Shown piece by piece: positions 54,645 through 64,000 of a stretch of 64,000 bases of DNA. The notes beneath the pieces are model-generated. The model was not told where the DNA came from. It worked only from the letters and a program-made list of their open reading frames with translations, and searched no databases. Numbering within the stretch: the first letter of the stretch is position 1; each line of letters opens with the position of its first letter. Source of the DNA: Arabidopsis thaliana (lineage: Eukaryota > Streptophyta > Magnoliopsida > Brassicales > Brassicaceae); assembly GCF_000001735.4 (NCBI RefSeq), contig NC_003071.7, positions 5,015,151 to 5,079,150 of the forward strand. Direction: 5' to 3'. A program made the position numbers and the translations under genes.

Positions 54645-57254
54645 TCAATCATCAGTAGAAGACTTTAAATCTGGTTTGTTGGGCAATCTCCGGCCATTCA
54701 TAAAGCTACTGAACATGTGCAGAGCTCGTGAGGGCTCCGCATACGGCACCATATGAGCCGCTCCTCTCACCGTTGCAAAGGTCAGTAGATTCCCATACTC
54801 TGTGACCCAGCCACCAACCTTAGTTACAATCCCAACATCCACAAGTTAGCAATCACAATTAACTTAGTTAGAATTGTTTTGATGGTGTAGGGAAACTACC
54901 TGTTCTTTGTGGAACCAAGCTCCATAGGGAATAGTGGTCTTGAAGTTGAGATCCTCAGCAAGTTCTCGTACGAGTGTTCTTGAACTTTGAAGTGGAATTA
55001 CAGAATCTTGATCTCCACTACAATTTTAACAAGCTGAGAGTTAAGCTGCATAGTACAAGAAAAGAAGATCTTTAATAGAAATCTTACCTGAAGATCCAAA
55101 CAGGAGTTTGGTTCTGAATAATTCTCTTAAGACTCGGAAGCATGTCAATGTACCCGTCTATGCCACTGTAGTTTAACCGGCTGTGACATAGTGAAAAGTG
55201 AAAAGCCAATATCAATCAGTCAGCTTCATTTTTTGGTGATCAACAAAATGAAAAGTGGGTCAAACAACTTACTTGCTGCACATAGTCCATTCATAAGGTA
55301 GGCGAGTGCGGTTAGCGTGAAGCGCATTCTGTACCTTGGGGAGATTGAAATAGAAACTTCTTTCATATGTTATACAAACATCAACTACCATGCTAATCTT
55401 GGTAACCTAAAACCATTTTCACAAATTTACACAAATGTTTTTCTGTTGGAAAGAAAAAGGTGGATAAGTGCTAACCATTTTCTTGAGCCTTAGCTCTTGC
55501 TGAACAATAGAAGGGTAACATACATCGAGGAGAATGTGATAGCTGTTGATATACTCAGTGAGGACGCTGGATTCAACGATTGCATATATACAAGCATTGC
55601 TCATGTTCTTTGGATTGGCAAAGTCACATTGGTTCATGATTGTGAGTCTTACTTCATCAGAGATCATCCCATGTGACCAGAAGTACTCGTATGCAGCTGC
55701 AAAGTCCCTGTCAAGCTTCAGAAGTGGATTCCCAATCTGATCAGAAACACACAAAAAATATTATGGCCCAAAAGTTTTAAAGCAAAAGCTTCCTTTTCAC
55801 CCAAGTCTCTCTTAGAGAATTAGGTTAATTGTTGGAGCTTAGTTTTTTTATTAATCAATTGAGAACCCTTATATAGGTATTCATCATACAACTTAGACAT
55901 AACGCTAATGCATAAAATAAAACACTTTAACGTTTAAAGGAAATTATGAAAACCCAAATCATAATCTACCTAACCATAGTCTCGTATCAAAAAAAAAAAC
56001 ACAAAAAAAAATCAGAAGAGAGCCAAAAGAGTTGATGAAACTTTAAGAAGAAGGTTCTTTTGCTTACTGCAATGCCTTTGACGTTAAATTTGAACCCACT
56101 TGAGCGTGAATTGTAGCTGAGTATCACATCAGCCAGTTGAGGTATGTAATGCCCTGCGAGAGAATCAAATCAAACATTGGTTAGATAAAAGTAAAACTGA
56201 CAAGTAACATCATCAAACACATAACCACCAACATTGTTACTCACATAGCCATTTCATAAACTAAGAATCAGAATAATAAAAGACACACCTGCGTAGCTTT
56301 CGCCAGTGAGAAAGAGGTCGCGAGACTTCAACTCTGGGAACTTGTTGAACCATCTCAACAAGAACACAAGCATATCATTGACTGTTCAAATACAAAAAAC
56401 ATGTCAAGATACAACAGTGTTCTAATATAATCTGAAAAAATGGGATATATACTTTACCAGTAGACTTGTCCCCAGTGTTGTAATCCGAACTTCTGTTAGA
56501 GTATGACCATCCTACTCCGGCTGGTGACTCCACAAATAACAAGTTCGAAGCTACACATACGCAATAAGAGACAACAGCATCACAAACGTAGAATCACATA
56601 GTTCTCTGCTTTTTGCATAAAATTGTCAAAAACAAACCTTTGTTCCAAGACATGGAGTTCAAGCGAAGGCCACGGCCATCGCCCGTAGGATAAAATGGAC
56701 CTAACTCAGTGAAAGCTCCTCCACCAACTGAAGAACAACCTGGACCTGCATTACAAACCTCAAATATAAACTTTTAACTCAAACATTTATAACTAAGGAA
56801 GTAGCTTAAAGGCTATGCAGAAACAGAGACCTCCATTGAGCCAAAGGGTTAAGGGCTTAGTGTCAGGTTCTTTTACAGCCTCCACGTAGTAGTAAAAAAG
56901 ACTACGACCATTTTCCGAGTCCACATCGACATATCCAGCAAATTGTCTGAACCCGACGTTTGGTTGACCAGGTAGCCTGGCCACCAAGTCTTCTTCCGGA
57001 TAACCTTCAGCAAAAACCAACCACTGCACTGTGACCAATACCATAATGGCCATCACAACGGCCCGAGACGATACCATGTTCTGAAACATGTCAAAATACA
57101 AAAGCAACAACAAGTTATAAGTTAACGTCAATCTCACTGAATCTTTAATACTTCACTGAAATTATACCAATAAACAGAACAATTTCAAAGACTCAAAAAA
57201 AACATTCAGAATCCAAATTATTCAGTGTGAGGTATAGAGTTTATAAAACTCACT
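54645..57254 (-). CDS. SCPL43: Serine carboxypeptidase-like protein (SCPL42-45 type), intact
   Basis: Ten coding exons (57077-56831, 56745-56638, 56550-56458, 56381-56289, 56153-56068, 55736-55476, 55406-55273, 55180-55088, 55017-54900, 54818-54645) with GT-AG junctions sum to 1407 bases, encoding 468 residues with no stop. A 5'-UTR intron (57253-57081) precedes the ATG. The N-terminal signal peptide includes [19 protein letters not shown], so the enzyme enters the secretory pathway. Class features: [29 protein letters not shown] (oxyanion), catalytic Ser in GESYAG, Asp in GDQDSVIP and His in [11 protein letters not shown], all intact. It hydrolyses C-terminal peptide bonds or acts as an acyltransferase in some relatives; the substrate is unknown. 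The symbol rests on family resemblance and remembered synteny. Confidence 0.92.
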
Positions 57255-57547
57255 ATCTCTTTTCGATTAGCACTCGTTTGTAAAGAACTTTGAAGAGGAC
57301 TTGAAAACAGAACAAGAAACAGAGAATTGCAGAGAACGTAAATGAGCAAGAACCCACTATAAGTCTAGAATCAGGTTCTATCATAGGCTTGTACAACAAG
57401 AAGACACGAATCTAGTGATCTTTGTTCCCAAGTTTTCCTCAAGTGTTCTAACACTAGAACTAGATCTAAAACGACACAGTTCCGTTTTAGGCAAGAAGCA
57501 CGTGAGGAGCAAACTCTCAGAAGCCCTTCCTTGTAAAACGGTAGTCC

Positions 57548-57560
57548 AATTTATATTGTG
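57548..57560 (-). promoter_or_regulatory. Likely TATA box of the carboxypeptidase gene
   Basis: The coding strand has ACAATATAAATTGGAC. Transcription starting about 30 bases later would give a 5' leader of roughly 270 nt before the 5'-UTR intron. Confidence 0.4.
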
Positions 57561-58588
57561 ATTAGTAACAGTATCATTAAATATTTTTCTTTCTCAGGCT
57601 TATATTTTCTGATCTCTTAGTAATCTATTTGAGTACAACTTGAATACAACTGCATACGATTCTGAATTTTTGTATGTTGAAATCAGTTACTTTTTCTCGA
57701 TTTTGTGTAGAATTCAATTGAAAATTTGAAAATTATTTTTAAGAACTCCTGTCGATTTTTTAAATTTTGTGTCGACGTTGTCTAATTGATTCAAAAGAAA
57801 CTGATATATATCTCAGAATTAAATTGAGCGTGTTTAACTATGCACAACTACATATAACTAGTTTGGTTTTGTAAATCCAAAATTCCTGAAACTTAAAAGT
57901 ACAAGTGCATATCTACATAACTTTTTTGAAGTACAAAATTGCTAATCTAATCGGGTCGTTTTTTATATTTTGATCCGGAAATCTTCAATTGGATCTTCCG
58001 TAATTGGTTTTTCTTACTAAAAAATTTCAAACGAAATTAAATGATTAATTTTGTAAATATATCAACCTTATATAGATATGACAAACTAATATTTGCTAAT
58101 CAAATGGTTTTGTTATTTAACCATTTGTTTTCTAAATAAATTATGACAGTATAAATTACTAAACCCAATAAAGACATTAGTTCTATTTTTTTTTATAAAA
58201 ACATATCTTTTCTCAACTAATTACTACATCTAAAATCATTATTTATGGAATATTCCTTTACGTAAAAAAAAATCTTATATTTTATTCCATAGTTCTGCTA
58301 TTTTTTTGAGATTGTGATACTTGGTCATTCATAAATCTGACCATGAATGTTAGAATGTAGACAATATTCAATTACTAATACAAAAAATCAAAATATGAAA
58401 AATCAAATATTGTATTTTCAAATATTTGGAAAACTATTTGGAGTTTTTTGGCCAAAAATCGAAACTTCTTGAGCACTTTTCATTCATCTATATAAAGAAG
58501 CTCATTTCGACCATTGATACATAATGACCTATACGACTATTAAAACAAAAATGATGCATATTCAAATGGCTTTTTAGATATATATAAT
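57561..58588. other. AT-rich intergenic DNA
   Basis: No gene. The last 60 bases (CCTATACGACTATTAAAACA) match 41264-41285 of the DEFL cluster. Confidence 0.5.
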
Positions 58589-58696
58589 AACTCCATTACC
58601 AACATACCTAAACGGTATAAATTTATTTTTTGTAGAAAAAAAGAATACAGATCTTGCAAAATTAAATTCCCAATCAAAAGAAAATAAAGAGAATGA
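58589..58696. repeat. DEFL promoter-side module, copy 4 (left part)
   Basis: ACCAACATACCTAAA, TTATTTTTTGTA, and AATCAAAAGAAAATAAAGAGA match 53808-53905. The copy is split by the copia insertion and continues at 63274 with ACATAATTACGTTTGATTTG. No DEFL exon accompanies it here. Confidence 0.75.
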
Positions 58697-59205
58697 TGTA
58701 AAGGTGTGATTCAAACTTTTGGTTTAGCCTGATGTCGACTTGGTTTAATCAGTTAGTTGTTGGATCACGGTTCAATGCCAGTTTGGTATTGGTTTAAGGA
58801 GAAAGGAGAAATCGGTTTGAGTTCAGTAGAAGATTGAAGAGACTCTCTTGGTATTAGAGGGTTTGACTTGGACTCTGTTATAAATAGTCTTCTTCTTCCT
58901 TTGTTTGTTGCAACAGAAAATTCTTATCTCAATTCTTTTCCTTTGTAACACGATCTTGAGCTCTGGGTTTTGAGCTTGAGTAAATATTGATTCATAGTGG
59001 ATTGCTGGATTGAATCCGGCCCCAGATGTAGGATCATCACACCGGTGATCTGAACTGGGTAAACAATTGTGTGTTCGTTTCGTTCTTTGTTTGATTATGT
59101 TCTTGATCGATCTATTGAGTGTTCCGCGAATTGAAGCTTGATCGAGTTGTGTTGTGATTGAATCGAGTTGTGTTGAATCGATCTTTGAGTCATCGGATTG
59201 TAACA
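58697..59205 (+). mobile_element. 5' LTR of the young copia element, with TATA box
   Basis: TATAAATAG at 58879-58887 is a strong plant TATA box (also at 62942-62950 in the 3' LTR). Downstream is a CT-rich leader (TCTTCTTCTTCC) as in transcribed copia LTRs. Confidence 0.9.
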
Positions 59206-59208
59206 GAT

Positions 59209-59220
59209 TGGTATCAGAGC
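59209..59220 (+). other. Primer-binding site of the young copia element
   Basis: TGGTATCAGAGC is a perfect complement of the plant initiator-Met tRNA 3' end, three bases inside the LTR. Confidence 0.9.
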
Positions 59221-59233
59221 CTAAGGTTCTTTA

Positions 59234-61996
59234 ATGGCGATGACGAGCAAAGCGAACTTGAATTCAGGTTTAAAGGCTTCGTTTCAAGTCTTTAACGAGA
59301 ACTCAGACTTCTCGCTATGGAAGACAAGGATGAAAGCACATCTCGGCTTGGCTGGGCTTAAAGGAGTGATCGATGATTTCACATTGACGAAAGTTGTTCC
59401 GCTTACGAAAAGTGAAGGAAAGAAGGTTGAGGAAGGTGATGATGATGGATCATAGTCATCACAGACTAAGGAAGTACCTGATCTTGTAAAGATGGAGAAA
59501 TCAGAACAAGCAATGAATGTGATTATCGCTCACGTTGGTGATGTTGTTCTGAGGAAAATTGACCACTGCAAGTCTGCTGCAGAGATGTGGGAAACCTTGA
59601 ATAAGCTGTATATGGAAACATCGTTACCAAATCGAATATATGTGCAGCTTAAGTTTTACTCATTCAAGATGAATGACACAATGTCAATTAATGAGAATGT
59701 GAATGAATTCTTGAAGATAGTTGTCGAGCTAAGCAGTCTTGAGATTGTGGTAGGTGAAGAAGTTCGTGCAATATTGTTCTTGAATGGATTGTCATCAAGA
59801 TACTCTCAGTTAAAGCATACCCTGAAGTATGGGAACAAAGCTTTGTCTCTGCAGGATGTAATCTCCTCTGCTAAGTCGTTGGAGAGAGAGCTAAATGAAT
59901 CTCTAGATCTTGAAAGAAGCTCCTCAACGGTCTTGTATACTACTGAAAGAGGTAGACCACTAGTGAGAAACAATCAGAACAATCAAAACAATCAGAAGGG
60001 TGGTCAAGGCAGAGGAAGAAGCAGATCAAACTCTAAAACAAGAGTAACCTACTGGTTTTGCAAGAAAGAAGGTCACGTTAAGAAAGACTGTTTTGCTAGA
60101 AAGAAGAAAATGGAAACAGAAGGTCCTGGTGAAGCTGGTGTCATCATAGAGAAACTTTTTTTCTCTGAAGCACTAAGTGTGAATGATCAGTTGGTTAAAG
60201 ATCTATGGGTTTTGGACTCAGGATGTACTTCACACATGACGTCAAGAAGAGACTGGTTCTGTGATTTTCAGGAAAATGGATCTACAACCATACTACTCGG
60301 AGATGATCACTTAGTTGAATCGCAAGGCCAAGGTTCCATCAGAGTTAACACACATGGAGGATCTATAAAGATTCTAAACAATGTCAAGTATGTGCCAAAC
60401 CTGAGAAGGAATCTCATCTCCATAGGGACACTTGACAAGTTAGGGTATCAACATGAAGGTGGAGCAGGAAAAGTGAGATACTTTAAGAATCAGGTTACTG
60501 CTTTGTGTGGAAGCTTAGTCAACGGTCTGTATATTCTTGATGGTGAGACGGTGATGACTGAAAATTGTGCAGCTGTGGAATCACAGAGTAAAACATCATT
60601 GTGGCATAGCAGGTTAGGCCACATGAGTTTAAATAACCTGAAATTTCTTGCTGGTAAGGGTCTATTGAACGGTAAAGAAATCAAGGATTTGGATTTCTGC
60701 GAACATTGTGTAATGGGAAAGTCCAAGAGACTGAGTTTCAATGTGGGAAAACATGATGCTGTGGAAGCACTAAGCTATGTTCATGCAGACCTCTGGGGAT
60801 CATCAAATGTATCACCCTCCTTATCAGGTAAACAATACTTTCTCTCTATCATAGATGATAAGACTAGAAAAGTATGGTTATATTTCCTTAGGACTAAGGA
60901 TGAAACTTTTGATAAGTTTTGTGAATGGAAAGAACTTGTAGAGAATCAGGTGGATAGAAAGATTAAGTGTTTGAGAACATATAATGGGTTGGAATTTTGC
61001 AATACTAAGTTTGACAGGTACTGCAAGACTCATGGTATTGGAAGACACAGGACGTGTGTGTACACACCACAGCAAAATGGTGTTGCAGAGAGAATGAACA
61101 GGACGATCATGAAGAAAGTGAGATGTTTACTGAATGAGTCAGGTCTGGATGAGAGTTTCTGGGCTGAAGCAGCTGCAACTGCTGCATACATCATTAACAG
61201 ATCTCCAGCCTCAGCCATTGATCATAATGTTCCTGAAGAACTATGGCTAAACAGAAAGCCGGGATACAAACACTTGAAGAGATTTGGATCAATCGCATAT
61301 GTTCATCATGATCAAGGAAAGCTGAAGCCAAGAGCATTTAAAGGAGTGTTCTTAGGTTACCCTGCTCGCACAAAAGGTTACAAGATATGGCTGCTTGATG
61401 AAAGAAAATGCGTGATAAGTAGAAATGTGATATTTCGAGAAGATATGGTCTACAAAGACCTGAACAAAGATGTGAATGATGTAGTAGCAGAAGACGCTGA
61501 AGCATCAACATCAAATTCTGATGTTATTTCAGAATTGGTTAAGAAGCGAGTCAGTTCTAAGCAAGGTGGAGTAACTACTGAGCTGGTAGAAGTCAGTGAA
61601 AGTGAATCTGAAGAAGATTCTGAAGAACCTGCAGAAACTGCAGTTAATCAGTCACATGAACCAAGTGGGTTGACAAATTACCAACTTGCAAGAGACAGAA
61701 CTCGCAGACAGATCGTAGCTCCGGTTAAAATGAAGGACTATTCTCAATTTGCATTTGCGTTAATGACATATGAGATACTGAATGTGGAAGAAGAACCACA
61801 ATGTCTTCATGATGCTCAAAAGGATGAAAACTGGGAGCTATGGAATGGAGCTATCGGTGAAGAAATGGATTCTTTAGCAAAGAATGGTACTTGGGAACTT
61901 GTTGACAGACCAAAGGACAGAAAGGTGATCAGTTGCAGATGGTTATTCAAAATCATTTTAAACTTGCATCTGTGCAGGACGATTCAGAGTGCATAG
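59234..61996 (+). pseudogene. Copia gag-protease-integrase-RT polyprotein, disrupted
   Basis: Gag starts MAMTSKANLNSGLKASFQVF. A single in-frame TAG at 59453-59455 interrupts it, and the same frame continues. The zinc knuckle reads YWFCKKEGHVKKDC (first Cys to Tyr). Protease is intact in motif (LWVLDSGCTSHMTSRRDW). Integrase has LWHSRLGHMSLNNLKFL, CEHCVMGKSKR and VHADLWG (Asp 1). The second catalytic Asp is Tyr (LRTYNGLEFC for RTDNGLEFC). The Glu is kept (QQNGVAERMNRTIMKK). RT begins ENWELWNGAIGEEMDSLAKN and GTWELVDRPKDRKVISCRW, then LFKI passes directly to late-RT sequence, and this frame ends at 61996. Confidence 0.93.
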
Positions 61997-62672
61997 ATAC
62001 AGTTAAAACTCCATACTCAAGTGCTGTTGGAAGTGTAATGTACGCGATGATCAGCACTAGACCAGACTTAGCCTATGCAATAGGACTAGTCAGTCGTTTC
62101 ATGAGTATACCAGGATCAGTTCATTGGGAAGCAGTCAAGTGGCTGCTAAGGTACATAAAAGGATCACATGATCTGAGTTTGGTGTATACTAAAGGTAAAG
62201 ATCTCAGTGTCATTGTTACTGTGATTCAGATCATGGTGGAGACTTGGATAGGAAAAGGTTTACTAGTGGATACGTTTTCACAGTAGGAGGTAATACAATC
62301 AGTTGGAAGTCTTGTCTACAATCCGTAGTGGCTTTGTCATCAACTGAAGCAGAGTTTATAGCTTTGACTGAAGCAGTAAAAGAAGCTATATGGGTTAAAG
62401 GGTTGCTTGAAGATCTCGGTTTTCAGCAGGATAAAGCACAGGTCTGGAGTGATTCTCAGTCAGCGTTCTGTTTATCGAGGAATAGTGTGTTCCATGAGCG
62501 AACCAAACACATGGCACGCAAGAGGTCATTTCTGAGTGACATTATTGAAGAAGGAAACATTGAAAGTTGTGAAGATTCACACTTCTATTAATCCTGCTGA
62601 TATGTTGACCAAATGCATTCCCGTGAATTTTTTTGATTCAGCTTTAGATACTCTGAAGGTGATCAAACGGAA
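61933..62672 (+). pseudogene. Copia RT tail and RNase H (young element)
   Basis: After the deletion junction the downstream frame reads NHFKLASVQDDSECIDTVKT, SSAVGSVMYAMISTRPDLAY and AVKWLLRYIKGSHDLSLVY. The middle RT with its YVDD motif, roughly 0.7 kb by comparison with complete copia elements, is gone. A frame shift near 62235 leads to RNase H: FTSGYVFTVGGNTISWKSCL, SSTEAEFIALTEAVKEAIWV, WSDSQSAFCLSRNSVFHERT. A last shift near 62572 gives INPADMLTKCIPVNFFDS and a stop close to the polypurine tract. Confidence 0.9.
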
Positions 62673-62759
62673 GTAAGCTCTTAAGCTTGCATTGCTGGAG
62701 GTTAAGTCCAAGCATGGCAGTCTACTGTGTTGAAGAAGATTTGTATCAAGGTGGAGAAT

Positions 62760-63268
62760 TGTAAAGGTGTGATTCAAACTTCTGGTTTTGCCTGATGTCG
62801 ACTTGGTTTAATTAGTTAGTTGTTGGATCATGGTTCAATGCCGGTTTGGTATTGGTTTAAGGAGAAAGGAGAAATCGGTTTGAGTTCAGCAGAAGATTGA
62901 AGAGACTCTCTTGGTATTAGAGGGTTTGACTTGGACTCTGTTATAAATAGTCTTCTTCTTCCTTTGTTTGTTGCAACAGAAAATTCTTATCTCAATTCTT
63001 CTCCTTTGTAACACGATCTTGAGCTCTGGGTTTTGAGCTTGAGTAAATATTGATTCATAGTGGATTGCTGGATTGAATCCGGCCCCAGATGTAGGATCAT
63101 CACACCGGTGATCTGAACTGGGTAAACAATCGTGTGTTCGTTTCGTTCTTTGTTTGATTATGTTCTTGATCGATCTATTGAGTGTTCCGCGAATTGAAGC
63201 TTGATCGAGTTGTGTTGTGATTGAATTGAGTTGTGTTGAATCGATCTTTGAGTCATCGGATTGTAACA
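62760..63268 (+). mobile_element. 3' LTR of the young copia element
   Basis: Same length as the 5' LTR. The differences I see are eight transitions and one A/T change. It ends TTGTAACA and is followed by TSD AATGA. Confidence 0.93.
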
Positions 63269-63273
63269 AATGA

Positions 63274-63305
63274 TTTTTTACATAATTACGTTTGATTTGT
63301 ATGAT
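63274..63305. repeat. DEFL promoter-side module, copy 4 (right part)
   Basis: TTTTTTACATAATTACGTTTGATTTG continues the block broken at 58696 and matches 53913-53940 (CTTACCTAATATAATTACGTTTGA). Confidence 0.65.
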
Positions 63306-63314
63306 ATTCCTTGT

Positions 63315-64000
63315 TATACTTATGCCCTACCTCAAATGGCTGGGATGTCCAAAGGATCAGGTCCCTCTTACCTCAACTTGAGGACACAATTCGCCAACTC
63401 AGACCGAGTTCAAAACCGACACCTGACGCCTTTGTTTGGCTACCAGAGAAGCCAGGCACCTATTCTTCTAAATCAGGGTACAACCTTCTGAAGAATAATG
63501 GGTTGGCTCCTTCACCTAATGCCTTTAGCTGGTCCCCTCTTGTCTGGAATTTAAAAACTTCCCCAAAGATTAAAAGTTTCCTTTGGAAAGTGGCAAGCGG
63601 GATCCTCCCAACAGGTGTGTCCCTTGCGACCCGAGGAATCCAAGCAGAGACAGCTTGCAAACGTTGTGGAGAGCAAGAATCAACAACTCATCTCCTCCTC
63701 CACTGCCACTTTGCTTTGGACGTTTGGCGTTTGGCTCCAATCTCTCCCTCCTGCGCAGACCTTGCGATATCAGAGGCCAAAGTCCTCCTTAAAGCTCTGA
63801 AACAGAGACAGAACTTGCCCCCTGTGGGAACCTCGGTGCCCCTGTACCCCTGGATCCTGTGGAATATATGGATTGCTAGAAATCAGATGGTGTTCTCCGA
63901 CAGAGTTTTCACAGCAGAGGAGACTCTGGTGAAAGCCATTCTTGATGCAAAAGTTTGGTCCCAAGCTCAACTTGTTGCAGCCCCGTGCCCTACAGTTCCT
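63315..64000 (+). pseudogene. LINE ORF2 zf-RVT region, open to the window edge
   Basis: A continuous frame without a stop reads NGWDVQRIRSLLPQLEDTIR, PSSKPTPDAFVWLPEKPGTY, SSKSGYNLLKNNGL, SPLVWNLKTSPKIKSFLWKV, the zf-RVT zinc site CKRCGEQESTTHLLLHCHF, and PWILWNIWIARNQMVFSDR. This is the C-terminal part of plant LINE ORF2 upstream of RNase H. The 5' part is missing (truncated near 63310, next to the DEFL module), so it cannot be a full gene here. The uninterrupted frame over about 220 codons indicates a recent insertion. It continues beyond the window. Confidence 0.88.

Larger units (their letters stand above)
58697..63268 (+). mobile_element. Young Ty1/copia element with 509-bp LTRs, coding-dead
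   Basis: LTRs 58697-59205 and 62760-63268 are both 509 bp and differ at 9 positions by my count (about 98.2% identity). They start TGTAAAGG and end TTGTAACA; the TSD is AATGA (58692-58696 and 63269-63273). The primer site TGGTATCAGAGC is at 59209-59220 and a purine-rich AAGGTGGAGAAT precedes the 3' LTR. The element carries an in-frame stop in gag, a lost integrase Asp and a large RT deletion. It inserted into a DEFL flanking module. Confidence 0.96.

Overview
This is a pericentromere-like, transposon-dense piece of a plant nuclear genome, almost certainly from Brassicaceae and probably close to Arabidopsis. The evidence is intron-bearing plant genes, plant LTR retrotransposons with tRNA-iMet primer sites, and hAT, CACTA, MULE, Harbinger, Helitron and LINE remnants in AT-rich DNA. 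Four host genes look intact, all on the minus strand: a two-exon SAM-domain protein (35433-36435), two two-exon defensin-like (DEFL) secreted peptides (40375-40722 and 53340-53703) and a ten-coding-exon serine carboxypeptidase-like enzyme (54645-57254). From memory, the A. thaliana chromosome 2 neighbourhood At2g12462 (SAM), At2g12465/At2g12475 (cysteine-rich peptides) and At2g12480 (SCPL43) has this content and order. That is inference, not a search result.

Layout. 1-2.7 kb: retroelement debris including a copia gag fragment. 2.7-6.5 kb: AT-rich DNA with tandem repeats, two exon-like blocks, a non-autonomous hAT with an exact 8-bp target duplication, and a Helitron 3' end. 6.5-11.7 kb: a MULE carrying a (GA)84 microsatellite, a gypsy LTR relic, and a copia gag/protease fragment with its LTR. 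11.7-15.7 kb: a decayed CACTA element. 15.8-17.3 kb: a hAT transposase pseudogene. 17.3-24.9 kb: a dead LINE split by a solo gypsy LTR (TSD CCACC) and by a Harbinger element (TSD TTA), the latter holding a Helitron end. 25.8-33.3 kb: a Tat-like gypsy element with 516-bp LTRs, a deleted pol and an antisense intron-containing extra ORF. 33.3-36.5 kb: AT-rich DNA, then the SAM gene. 36.5-44.8 kb: DEFL duplication units, foldback and MULE elements, a small poly(A) retroposed insert, and a gypsy LTR with 3' internal sequence. 45.3-47.0 kb: a 5'-truncated LINE with a 16-bp TSD. 47.3-52.3 kb: a short-LTR copia with non-TG/CA ends. 53.3-57.3 kb: DEFL2 and SCPL. 58.7-63.3 kb: a young copia (509-bp LTRs, 9 differences) that is coding-dead. 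63.3-64 kb: a LINE fragment running off the window.

How it fits together: the host genes form a small island of secreted or signalling proteins, and the DEFL genes expanded by local segmental duplication (at least four copies of the promoter module). Transposons then inserted into the duplicated units. Exact target duplications allow much of the nesting order to be reconstructed. I see no bacterial-type operons, CRISPR arrays, rRNA or convincing tRNA genes.
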